Shown piece after piece: positions 57,600 to 64,000 of a stretch of 64,000 bases of DNA (positions are counted from its first letter, which is position 1; every line of letters starts with the position of its first letter). Under the pieces are notes generated by a model, which did no database searches, had not been told where the DNA came from, and saw only the letters and a program-made list of their open reading frames with translations. The translations under genes and the position numbers were made by a program. Location of the stretch: NCBI GenBank assembly GCA_963724805.1, contig CAVRWA010000014.1, positions 1,612,001 through 1,676,000 on the forward strand, read 5' to 3'. Source of the DNA: CAVQZA01 sp963724805. GTDB lineage: Bacteria; Actinomycetota; Thermoleophilia; Gaiellales; Gaiellaceae.

Positions 57600-59149
57600 G
57601 GGAGTTCGACGTCGTCGTGGTGGGGAGCGGCTTCGGCGGCAGCGTCGCTGCGCTGCGCGCGTCCGAGAAGGGCTACTCGGTGTGCGTGCTCGAGGCCGGG
57701 CGCCGGTTCCGGGCCGACGACTTCCCCCGCACGAGCTGGGACCTGCGCCGCTACCTCTACGCGCCCCGGCTCGGCCTCCACGGGATCCAGCGGCTGACGC
57801 TGCTCCACGACGTGCTCGTCCTCTCGGGCGCCGGGGTCGGCGGCGGCTCGCTCGTCTACGCGAACACGCTCTACGAGCCGCTCGAGGACGCCTGGCCCGA
57901 CCCGCAGTGGGACGGCGTCACCGACTGGAAGGCGGAGCTCGCGCCTTACTACGCGGTCGCTCGGCGAATGCTCGGCGCGGTGAGCGTGCCGTTCGAGACC
58001 CCAGCCGACCTCGTGATGCGCCGGGTCGCCGAGCGGATGGGCGTCGCGGGCACCTATCACCAGCCCGAGGTCGCCGTCTTCTTCGGCGAGCCGGGGGTGG
58101 AGGTGGACGACCCCTACTTCGGCGGGGACGGCCCCCGGCGGGCCGGGTGCATCCGCTGCGGCGGCTGCATGGTGGGCTGCCGTCACGGAGCCAAGAACAC
58201 GCTCGACCGCAACTACCTCCACCTCGCCGAGCGTCTCGGCGCGGTCATCCTCCCCGAGCGCGAGGCGACGCTCCTGACGCGCTCCGACGGAGGCTGGGAG
58301 GTGCGGGCCGAGCGACCGGGACGGCGGCGCGGCGAGGCGGAGCGCTTCCGCGCCGGGCAGGTCGTGCTCGCGGCCGGCGTGCTCGGCACGGTCTCGCTGC
58401 TCCTGCGCTCCAGGCTCGGCGGCCCGCTCGTCGGCGAGCGCGTGCGCACCAACTCCGAGGCGATCGTCGGCGCGACCGCGGACACGCGGAGGATCGACTA
58501 CTCGACCGGTGTCGCGATCACCTCGTCGATCCATCCCGATTCGCAGACGCACATCGAGCCGGTCCGCTACCCGCGCGGCTCAAACGCGATGGGCCTGCTC
58601 GGCACGGTGCTCGTCGACGGTGGAGCGGGGACGCCGCGCCGGCTGCGCTTTCTCGGCCAGGTCGCGCGCCATCCGCTCGCGTTCCTACGGAGCCTCTCGG
58701 TGCGGCGCTGGTCCGAGCGCACGATCATCCTGCTCGTGATGCAGTCGCACGACAACGCGCTGCGGCTCCGCCTGCGGCGGGGCCGGCTCGTCAGCTCCCA
58801 GGGCGACGGCGCGCCGAATCCGAGCTACATCCCGGCCGCGAACGAGGCGGCGCGCCTCACCGCCCAGGAGATCGGCGGCCGTCCGGGCAGCTCGCTCAAC
58901 GAAGTGCTGCTGGACGTGCCGACGACGGCGCACATCCTCGGCGGCGCCTGCATCGGCGCCTCGCCCGAGACCGGTGTGGTCGATGCGTACCATCGCGTCT
59001 ACTCGGATCCGGGCCTCCACGTCGTGGACGGGGCCGCGGTGAGCGCGAACCTGGGCGTCAACCCGTCGCTGACGATCACTGCGCAGGCCGAGCGCGCGCT
59101 CGCGCACTGGCCGAACAAGGGCGAGCCCGACCTGCGGCCGCCGTTGTGA
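57596..59149 (+). CDS. GMC-family FAD-dependent oxidoreductase, cholesterol-oxidase-like
   Basis: 517 aa, GTG at 57596 overlapping the Sir2 stop. N-terminal FAD fold VVVVGSGFGGSVAALRASEKGYSVCVLEAG, GMC loop GVGGGSLVYANTLYEPL, C-terminal INEP-like DVPTTAHILGGACIGASPETGVVDAYHRVYSDPGLHVVDGAAVSANLGVNPSLTITAQAERAL. Resembles class I cholesterol oxidase/hydroxysteroid dehydrogenase-like flavoproteins. Unusual: C-x2-C-x2-C-x3-C (CIRCGGCMVGCRHG) in the middle, a ferredoxin-like [4Fe-4S] motif. Substrate unknown. Confidence 0.88.
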   Translation: MREFDVVVVGSGFGGSVAALRASEKGYSVCVLEAGRRFRADDFPRTSWDLRRYLYAPRLGLHGIQRLTLLHDVLVLSGAGVGGGSLVYANTLYEPLEDAWPDPQWDGVTDWKAELAPYYAVARRMLGAVSVPFETPADLVMRRVAERMGVAGTYHQPEVAVFFGEPGVEVDDPYFGGDGPRRAGCIRCGGCMVGCRHGAKNTLDRNYLHLAERLGAVILPEREATLLTRSDGGWEVRAERPGRRRGEAERFRAGQVVLAAGVLGTVSLLLRSRLGGPLVGERVRTNSEAIVGATADTRRIDYSTGVAITSSIHPDSQTHIEPVRYPRGSNAMGLLGTVLVDGGAGTPRRLRFLGQVARHPLAFLRSLSVRRWSERTIILLVMQSHDNALRLRLRRGRLVSSQGDGAPNPSYIPAANEAARLTAQEIGGRPGSSLNEVLLDVPTTAHILGGACIGASPETGVVDAYHRVYSDPGLHVVDGAAVSANLGVNPSLTITAQAERALAHWPNKGEPDLRPPL

Positions 59150-60258
59150 AGCGCGCGCTCCTCGTCGCGCTGTTCCTTACCGCCGCCGTTGGCGCGTCCG
59201 CTGCGAACGGCCCTAACCCGATCTCCCAGCCGCCGCTCGACGGCTGCGCCCGAGACCCCGCCGCGCTCGTCCAGGGGCTCGCCCCCGGGCTCGTGTACGT
59301 CAACCGGGCCTCACAGCCGCAGTGGCTGGGCGGGGCCGTCGACGCCGTCGTACCGGGCGACGACCTCGAGATCGGCGTCGAGCCCGACCCGGCCTTCTCG
59401 TTCCTGCTCGCCGCCGGTACGGCGCGCCTTCCGGCCGCACGCGACTCGGTCGCCGTACCGAAATTCGCGTGGCCGGAGCCCGGCGACCGCGTCCAGGCGC
59501 TCGGCTCGTGGGTCTGGAACTGCACGAAGTGGAAGCCGGCCGGCGAGAAGACCGAGCTCCACCCGTTCCGCGCACTCTGGCTGCAGCGCGCGGCCGCGGC
59601 GCGCAGCCCGTGGGGGGAGGCGGAGGGCGATCTCGTCGTCTCGACCGACTCGACCGAAGCCGGCGCGGACGCAGACTGCGCCCTGCAGTCGATGGGCGAT
59701 TCGACGGCGTACCTCGCGTGCCTCGCGACCCGGCCGCGCTGGCAGGACGTCACCGGCACCTACCGCTTCGTGCTGCCGGCGCCGCCGAAGCCGCCCGGCG
59801 CCGGGCGGCTCGCGCTGCGGGTCGTCGAGGGCGGCGGCGCCGCACCGTCGGTTGCGCTGCGGGCGGGCTCCGCCATCGTGTCGCTGAACCTCGCCTCGGC
59901 GCCGGGCGAGCGCGTCGTCGTCGCGAAGCAGATCTTCCTCGGCTGGACGAACGTGCCCGCGGCGGAGCTCCCGCAGCACCTGCACATCTCGTTCCGCAGC
60001 CCGCTCGAGCCGTCGACCTGCGACGCTGCCGGGGCCTGGGGCCTCTGCTCGACGAACCGGCCGATCGACGTGTACCTGCCGCGGGGGACGCCCTGGCGGC
60101 TCGCGGTCTACTCGCCCGCGGGGACGATCACGCACCGTTTCGTCTCACCGGTCGCTTCGCTGGGCCTCCACCGGGACCGAACGAAGAGCTTTGCTCTGAC
60201 CTACGTCGTCACGCGCGTCAACGACGCGCTGAAGCGGGCCGCCGCGCAGCCGCGCTAA
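59146..60258 (+). CDS. Secreted protein of unknown function, 370 aa
   Basis: GTG at 59146 overlaps the oxidoreductase stop (GTGA) and gives MKRALLVALFLTAAVGASAANG, a Sec signal. The mature part is beta-rich with scattered cysteines (LDGCARDP, WNCTKW, ADCALQS, YLACLA, STCDAAG, WGLCSTN) that suggest disulfides outside the cell. No catalytic motif recognised. Operon position after sir2 and the flavoprotein does not indicate a role. Confidence 0.7.
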   Translation: MKRALLVALFLTAAVGASAANGPNPISQPPLDGCARDPAALVQGLAPGLVYVNRASQPQWLGGAVDAVVPGDDLEIGVEPDPAFSFLLAAGTARLPAARDSVAVPKFAWPEPGDRVQALGSWVWNCTKWKPAGEKTELHPFRALWLQRAAAARSPWGEAEGDLVVSTDSTEAGADADCALQSMGDSTAYLACLATRPRWQDVTGTYRFVLPAPPKPPGAGRLALRVVEGGGAAPSVALRAGSAIVSLNLASAPGERVVVAKQIFLGWTNVPAAELPQHLHISFRSPLEPSTCDAAGAWGLCSTNRPIDVYLPRGTPWRLAVYSPAGTITHRFVSPVASLGLHRDRTKSFALTYVVTRVNDALKRAAAQPR

Positions 60259-60290
60259 GGTCTCCGTTGAACCGCGACCCTAGGAGTGTC

Positions 60291-60581
60291 ATGGCTACCA
60301 CGAAGAAGGACAAGGACCTGCTGGCGCGGCTCGCCGACGCGGGCGAGGACGCGATCGTGCAGCTCACCAAGACCGCGGCAGGAAAGGCGCTGGTCGACGC
60401 CGCGAACCAGACGCGCAACCGCGTCGACGAGCTGGCGAAGCGCGTGCGCGGCTACGAGGCGCTCGAGAAGCGCGTCGCCGTGCTCGAGAAGCAGCTCGCC
60501 GCCCAGAAGAAGAAGCCGGCTGCCCGCAAGAGCACCGCGCGCAAGCCCGCGGCGAGCAAGCCAGCCGCACCCAAGTCCTAG
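60291..60581 (+). CDS. Small coiled-coil protein with Lys/Ala/Pro-rich tail
   Basis: 96 aa, ATG at 60291 with TAGGAG upstream. N-terminal half MATTKKDKDLLARLADAGEDAIVQLTKTAAGKALVD..RVDELAKRV..LEKRVAVLEKQLAAQKKKP is helical/coiled coil; the C-terminus is histone-H1-like (KKPAARKSTARKPAASKPAAPKS). Could be a nucleoid-associated or polyhydroxyalkanoate-granule (phasin-like) protein; neither is proven. Stop overlaps the lipid-kinase stop by 4 bp convergently. Confidence 0.65.
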   Translation: MATTKKDKDLLARLADAGEDAIVQLTKTAAGKALVDAANQTRNRVDELAKRVRGYEALEKRVAVLEKQLAAQKKKPAARKSTARKPAASKPAAPKS

Positions 60582-61486
60582 GGGACGCGCAGCCGCAGCG
60601 CGCCCGGCACGACCTCGAAGCGCACCGGCGTCGTTCCCGGCTGCTCACCGTCCAGCTCCACCGGGAGCGGCTCCTCGGCGTCGACGGTCACGACCGCGCC
60701 GCGCAGGAGCTCCGCCTTCGGGTGGGGCAGGTGCCTGCCGCTGTAGGCCTTCGGAAGCGTCGTCACGAGGTCCCGCTTGCTGAGGTCCCCGAGTAGGAGC
60801 ACGTCGAAGAGCCCGTCGTCGGGCACCGCCTCCGGGCAGATCTTCATCCCGCCGCCGAAGTAGCGGCAATTGGCGACGATCACGTCGTGCATCGTCGCCT
60901 CGCGGGTCTCGTCGTCGACGGTCACCGTGACGTCGTCCGCGTGCCAGCGGGAGAAGACGGCAAGCGTCGACCACAGGTACGAGGCCTTCCCGCCCAACGC
61001 CTTCGACGACTCGTTCGTGCGCTTGGCGATCGCTCCGCTCATCCCGGCGCTGGCGACGTTCGCGAACCAGCCCACGGCCTCGCCGCCCGCCCAGGCGCGG
61101 TAGGTGACGCGGCCGAGATCGAGGGTGCGCACCCGGTCGCCGAGCGCGACCGCCGCGGCCTCGGCGGGGCGGGTCGGGATCCCGAACTCGCGCACGAAAT
61201 CGGTGCCGGTGCCGCGTGGGAGCACTGCGAGGTCGACGCCCTCGCGTCCTGCGAGCGCCTGGGCGGCCTCGTTGACGGAGCCGTCGCCGCCGACGACGAC
61301 GAGCAGTGTCGCTCCGCCGTCCGCCGCGTCACGCGCCAGCTCGGTCAGGTGCCCGCGATGATCCGAGAAGAGTGCGTCGCCCGACAGGCCCGCCTGGGCG
61401 AGCCGGTGGGCGAGCTCCGGCCAGCGCCTGCCCGTCGCCCCGTTATCGGAGGCCGGGTTGACCAGGAAGACGACGCGGTCGCTAAT
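60578..61486 (-). CDS. YegS/DgkB-type lipid kinase with apparent ATT start
   Basis: Diacylglycerol or sphingoid-type lipid kinase. The last 215 residues are easily seen, but the catalytic N-terminal third lies upstream in the same frame with no ATG, GTG or TTG: from ATT at 61486 it reads ISDRVVFLVNPASDNGATGRRWPELAHRLAQAG...ATLLVVVGGDGSVNEAAQAL, including the essential NP and GGDGS motifs. The ATT overlaps the deoD stop (ATTAG), mimicking the GTGA/ATGA junctions elsewhere. 302 aa from there. Starting at GTG 61225 would delete the catalytic GGDGS, so the ATT start (or a sequence error in the start codon) is inferred. Confidence 0.82.
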   Translation of the reverse strand: MSDRVVFLVNPASDNGATGRRWPELAHRLAQAGLSGDALFSDHRGHLTELARDAADGGATLLVVVGGDGSVNEAAQALAGREGVDLAVLPRGTGTDFVREFGIPTRPAEAAAVALGDRVRTLDLGRVTYRAWAGGEAVGWFANVASAGMSGAIAKRTNESSKALGGKASYLWSTLAVFSRWHADDVTVTVDDETREATMHDVIVANCRYFGGGMKICPEAVPDDGLFDVLLLGDLSKRDLVTTLPKAYSGRHLPHPKAELLRGAVVTVDAEEPLPVELDGEQPGTTPVRFEVVPGALRLRVP

Positions 61487-62192
61487 CGCCGGTCGCTGCG
61501 GCGAGCGCGACGCGCGTCATGCGGTCGACGGCAGCGCGCAGCTCGTCGTCCGAGATCCGCTTGAACTCGCCCTCGACGACGATGTCGCTCACCGTGAGCA
61601 GGCACCCCGCCTGGACGCCGCGGAGCGCGCCGACTGTGAACAGCGCTGCGGCTTCCATCTCGACCGCGAGCACCCCTCGCTTCGACCACCGTTCGTACTG
61701 TCCCTCGTCCGGGTTGTAGAAGAGGTCGCTGGAGACGACCGGGCCGACGTGCATCGGCTGGCCCATCTCCTTCGCCGCGTGCACCGCGCCGTGGATCAGC
61801 TCCCAGCTCGCCGTCGGGCAGTGCGGCTCGTTGGCGACCAGGTGCATCGCGGTCGAGTCGGCCGGCACCGCCGAGAGCGCGACGATGAGGTCGCCGAGGG
61901 TGTGGCTGGGCTGGAGGCCGCCGCAGGTGCCGACGCGGAGCAGCTTCTTCACGCCCAGCTGGGTCAGCTCCTCGAACACGATCGTCGCGCCGGGGCAGCC
62001 CATGCCGGTGCCCTGCACCGAGACGCGGGAGCCCTCGAAGGTGCCGGTGTAGCCGAGCAGGCCGCGCTCCTCGTTGACCTGGGTGACGTCGGAGAAGTAG
62101 GTCTCGGCGATGTACTTGGCCCGGAGCGGATCGCCGGGCAGAAGGCAGGAGTCGGCGTAGTCGCCGGGCTCCGCTCGCAGGTGGATGGGCAT
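61482..62192 (-). CDS. deoD: Purine-nucleoside phosphorylase, DeoD type
   Basis: Phosphorolysis of purine nucleosides, 236 aa. ATG at 62192 gives MPIHLRAEPGDYADSCLLPGDPLRAKYIAET, with GLLGYTGTFEGSRVSVQGTGMGCPGATIVFEEL, RVGTCGGL (phosphate) and AVEMEAAALFTVGAL (ribose/base) motifs of the hexameric NP-I family, and VSDI near the end with the catalytic Asp. TAGGGT six bases upstream suggests leaderless mRNA. First gene of a minus operon with the lipid kinase. Confidence 0.92.
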   Translation of the reverse strand: MPIHLRAEPGDYADSCLLPGDPLRAKYIAETYFSDVTQVNEERGLLGYTGTFEGSRVSVQGTGMGCPGATIVFEELTQLGVKKLLRVGTCGGLQPSHTLGDLIVALSAVPADSTAMHLVANEPHCPTASWELIHGAVHAAKEMGQPMHVGPVVSSDLFYNPDEGQYERWSKRGVLAVEMEAAALFTVGALRGVQAGCLLTVSDIVVEGEFKRISDDELRAAVDRMTRVALAAATGD

Positions 62193-62213
62193 GGCGCAAC
62201 CCTAACCGCTAGC

Positions 62214-62999
62214 GTGACGCGGGTGCTCGCCGTGCCGCGGATCGAGCAGGTCCTCGCGTTCTGCGCGGAGGATCCTGTCGAGCGGGTCTTCCTCGAGGAC
62301 GTCGCGCGCCGCGGACTGGGCCGCTTCGTCGCGGTCGAGCGGGTGGACGGCTCGCTCGCCGCCCTCTGTCACGCCGGCGCGAACGTCGTCCCCTCGGGCG
62401 AGGGCTGCGCGGCCTTCGGGCAGGCGGCGGCGCGCGCGAGGGCGCGGATGATCATCGGCGACGAGCGTGCCGTCGGCGAGCTGTGGGAGACCGCGAGCGA
62501 CCTCTTCCCGGCGCCGCGAGACGACCGGCCCGGCCAGCCGGTCTACGTGCTGCGCGAGGCCCCGGAGCCGGGCGGGACGGGCCTTCGCGCCGCGGTGGCC
62601 GAGGATCTCACCCGGCTCGTCCCGGCCTGCGCGGCCGCGCACCTCGAGGAGCTCGGCGTCGATCCCCTCGCGGCCGACTCGGAGAGCTTTCGCTGGCGGA
62701 CGCGCGTCCAGATCGAGGAGGGGCGCTCGTGGCTCTGGGAGGAGGGCGGCAGGATCCTCTTCAAGGCAGAGGCGTCGGCCTGGACCCCCGCTGCGGTGCA
62801 GCTCCAGCAGGTTTGGGCAGATGTCGAGACTCGCGGCCGCGGCTACGCAAGGCGCGGCCTGCAGGACCTCTGCCGGCTGCTGCTCCGCGACACGCCGGCC
62901 GTCTGCCTCTTCGTGCGCCCCGAGAACGAGCGCGCGATCCGCCTCTACGACGCGATCGGGATGCACCGTGACGGCGCGTTCCGCAGCCTCGTCTTCTGA
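62214..62999 (+). CDS. GNAT acetyltransferase (DUF4081-like N-terminal domain)
   Basis: 261 aa, GTG at 62214 (alternative GTG 62223). N-terminal domain MTRVLAVPRIEQVLAFCAEDPVERVFLEDVARRGLGRFVAVERVDGSLAALCHAGANVVPSG is typical of actinobacterial GNAT proteins with an extra N-terminal domain; the C-terminal GNAT has QQVWADVETRGRGYARRGLQDLCRLLLRDTPAVCLFVRPENERAIRLYDAIGMHRDGAFRSLVF. Divergent from deoD with a 21-bp gap. Confidence 0.85.
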   Translation: MTRVLAVPRIEQVLAFCAEDPVERVFLEDVARRGLGRFVAVERVDGSLAALCHAGANVVPSGEGCAAFGQAAARARARMIIGDERAVGELWETASDLFPAPRDDRPGQPVYVLREAPEPGGTGLRAAVAEDLTRLVPACAAAHLEELGVDPLAADSESFRWRTRVQIEEGRSWLWEEGGRILFKAEASAWTPAAVQLQQVWADVETRGRGYARRGLQDLCRLLLRDTPAVCLFVRPENERAIRLYDAIGMHRDGAFRSLVF

Positions 63000-63016
63000 C
63001 GAGTAGCTTTCGACCT

Positions 63017-63694
63017 GTGGCGGAGCGGCACATCCTGGCGGCGGGAGGCGGCTGGCTCGATCCCGAGCGGCGCGCGCTCGACGAGCTGATCGCCGGCCTG
63101 ATCGGGAAGGAGCGGCCGCGCGTCTGTTGGCTGCCGACCGCGAGCCGCGATTCGGAAGTGTCGACGATGGACTTCTACGCGGGCTTCGGCGGCCGGGCCG
63201 AGACGAGCCATCTGTTCCTGTTCGAGCGGGAGGTCGCCGACCTGCGCGGGTTCCTCCTGGCGCAGGACGCGATCTACGTCGCTGGAGGCAACACGGCGAA
63301 CGCGCTCGCCGTCTGGCGCGTCCACGGCGTCGACGCGATCCTGAGGGAGGCCTGGGAGCGGGGAATCGTGCTCGCGGGCGTGAGCGCCGGGATGATCTGC
63401 TGGTTCGAGTGCAGCGTGACCGACTCGTTCGGCGCGCTCGCGGCGCTCCACGACGGGCTCGGCTTCCTCGCCGGCAGCGCCTGTCCGCACTACGACGGCG
63501 AGCCCGAGCGGCGCCCGACCTACACCCGGCTCGTCGCCGAAGGGTTCCCGGGCGGCCTGGCCGCCGACGACGGCGTCGCCCTGCACTTCAACGGCACCGA
63601 GCTCGAGGAGGTCGTCTCCTGGCGGCCGGGGGCGCGCGCCTACCGGGTCGGGCCGGAGGGCGAGACGCCGCTCGACGCCCGCCTCCTCCCGTGA
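63017..63694 (+). CDS. Peptidase E-like serine peptidase (family S51)
   Basis: 225 aa, GTG at 63017; TAGCTT about seven bases upstream. Nucleophile S123 in LAGVSAGMICW; other S51 motifs are IYVAGGNTANAL and ACPHYDGEPERR (histidine). Related to dipeptidase E/cyanophycinase-type enzymes acting on Asp-X dipeptides; the specificity is not certain. Overlaps the next gene (GTGA). Confidence 0.9.
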   Translation: MAERHILAAGGGWLDPERRALDELIAGLIGKERPRVCWLPTASRDSEVSTMDFYAGFGGRAETSHLFLFEREVADLRGFLLAQDAIYVAGGNTANALAVWRVHGVDAILREAWERGIVLAGVSAGMICWFECSVTDSFGALAALHDGLGFLAGSACPHYDGEPERRPTYTRLVAEGFPGGLAADDGVALHFNGTELEEVVSWRPGARAYRVGPEGETPLDARLLP

Positions 63695-64000
63695 CGGAGA
63701 GGCTCCTGCTCGCCCGCCACGCCGAGAGCGAGTCGGGAGTCCTCGGCGCGGTCAACGGCGACCTCCGCTCCCCGTCGCACCTCACCGAGGCCGGCCGCCG
63801 GCAGGCGCGAGCGCTGGGGCGCTCGCTCGCGGGTGAGGCGATCGAGCTCTGCGTCACGAGCGAGCTCCCGCGCACGGTCGAGACGGCCGACCTCGCCCTC
63901 GAGGGGCGCGGCGTGCCGCGGCTCGTCCTGCCCGACCTGAACGAGATCGGCTTCGGCGCCTTCGAGGGCGGCCCGCTCGCTGGCTATCGCGTCTGGGCGC
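63691..64000 (+). CDS. Histidine phosphatase (phosphoglycerate-mutase-like), 5' part only
   Basis: GTG at 63691 overlaps the S51 stop. Starts MTERLLLARHAESESGVLGAVNGDL, with the phosphohistidine RHA signature and the later LTEAGRRQARALGRSL, VTSELPRTVETADLAL and NEIGFGAFEGGPLAGY segments of the branch. About 103 codons are present; the window ends inside the gene. Confidence 0.88.
   Translation, partial: MTERLLLARHAESESGVLGAVNGDLRSPSHLTEAGRRQARALGRSLAGEAIELCVTSELPRTVETADLALEGRGVPRLVLPDLNEIGFGAFEGGPLAGYRVWA

Noticed and set aside
60578..61225. A 215-aa kinase-like protein starting at GTG 61225
   Set aside because: Lacks the GGDGS nucleotide-binding motif that lies upstream in the same open frame; a longer protein with a rare start is more reasonable.

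Overview
The window is a 64 kb piece of a high-GC (roughly two thirds or more G+C by eye) bacterial chromosome with very tight gene packing, many GTG and TTG starts, stop/start overlaps of the TGATG, TAATG and TAGTG kind, and TANNNT -10 boxes lying 6-10 nt in front of start codons, as expected of leaderless transcripts. With the gene content (NlpC/P60 and 3D-domain wall hydrolases, Ku, several acyl-CoA dehydrogenases, a cholesterol-oxidase-like GMC enzyme) this fits a deep-branching actinobacterium. My best guess is class Thermoleophilia (Gaiellales or Solirubrobacterales); this is inference, not proven by the sequence.

Layout. 1-6903: 3' part of rpoB and complete rpoC, closed by a perfect 12-bp hairpin. 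6990-9951: a secreted protein of unknown function and, on the other strand, a diguanylate cyclase. 10146-30554: one continuous str-S10-spc-alpha superoperon on the + strand (rpsL, rpsG, fusA, tuf, then rpsJ to rplO, secY, adk, map, infA, rpmJ, rpsM, rpsK, rpsD, rpoA, rplQ), about 20 kb with almost no spacers, ended by an intrinsic terminator. 30710-34382: NfeD-like protein, truA, a HAD phosphatase and ligA. 34368-38913: cell-wall enzymes (PBP4-type carboxypeptidase, 3D-domain and NlpC/P60 hydrolases sharing one coiled-coil module) and a NarL-type regulator. 38910-44496: acyl-CoA synthetase, Ku, a 57-aa helix-turn-helix gene missed by length cut-offs, an alpha/beta hydrolase, Nif3, GNAT, SSB and tRNA-Pro(CGG). 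44543-54406: two MFS transporters, a HAD enzyme, a CaiB-type CoA transferase, a frameshifted TetR regulator, a cupin and three acyl-CoA dehydrogenases. An identical 19-bp palindromic operator lies at the tetR start and at the promoter of the acyl-CoA dehydrogenase pair, implying one lipid or acyl-CoA regulon. 54440-64000: VanW-type protein, thioesterase, Sir2 deacylase, GMC oxidoreductase, secreted protein, lysine-rich coiled-coil protein, YegS-type lipid kinase with an apparent ATT start, DeoD, GNAT, S51 peptidase and a truncated histidine phosphatase.

The most unusual signal is a family of three about 165-190 bp structured repeats (16142-16313, 28406-28580, 56682-56868). They share a conserved central sequence and have long inverted-repeat arms whose sequence differs between copies while pairing is kept. 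Two copies sit exactly in the rplW/rplB and rpsK/rpsD junctions. There each is flanked by a direct repeat of the junction and carries an in-frame 54-55 codon mini-ORF that starts on the upstream stop and ends on the downstream start. The third copy lies between divergent genes, and its arms run through both -10 boxes up to both start codons. A second regulatory find is a transcription-attenuation-like leader (41788-41885) in front of the small helix-turn-helix gene. Single-base frame breaks in rplV (tail) and tetR may be real or may be sequence errors.
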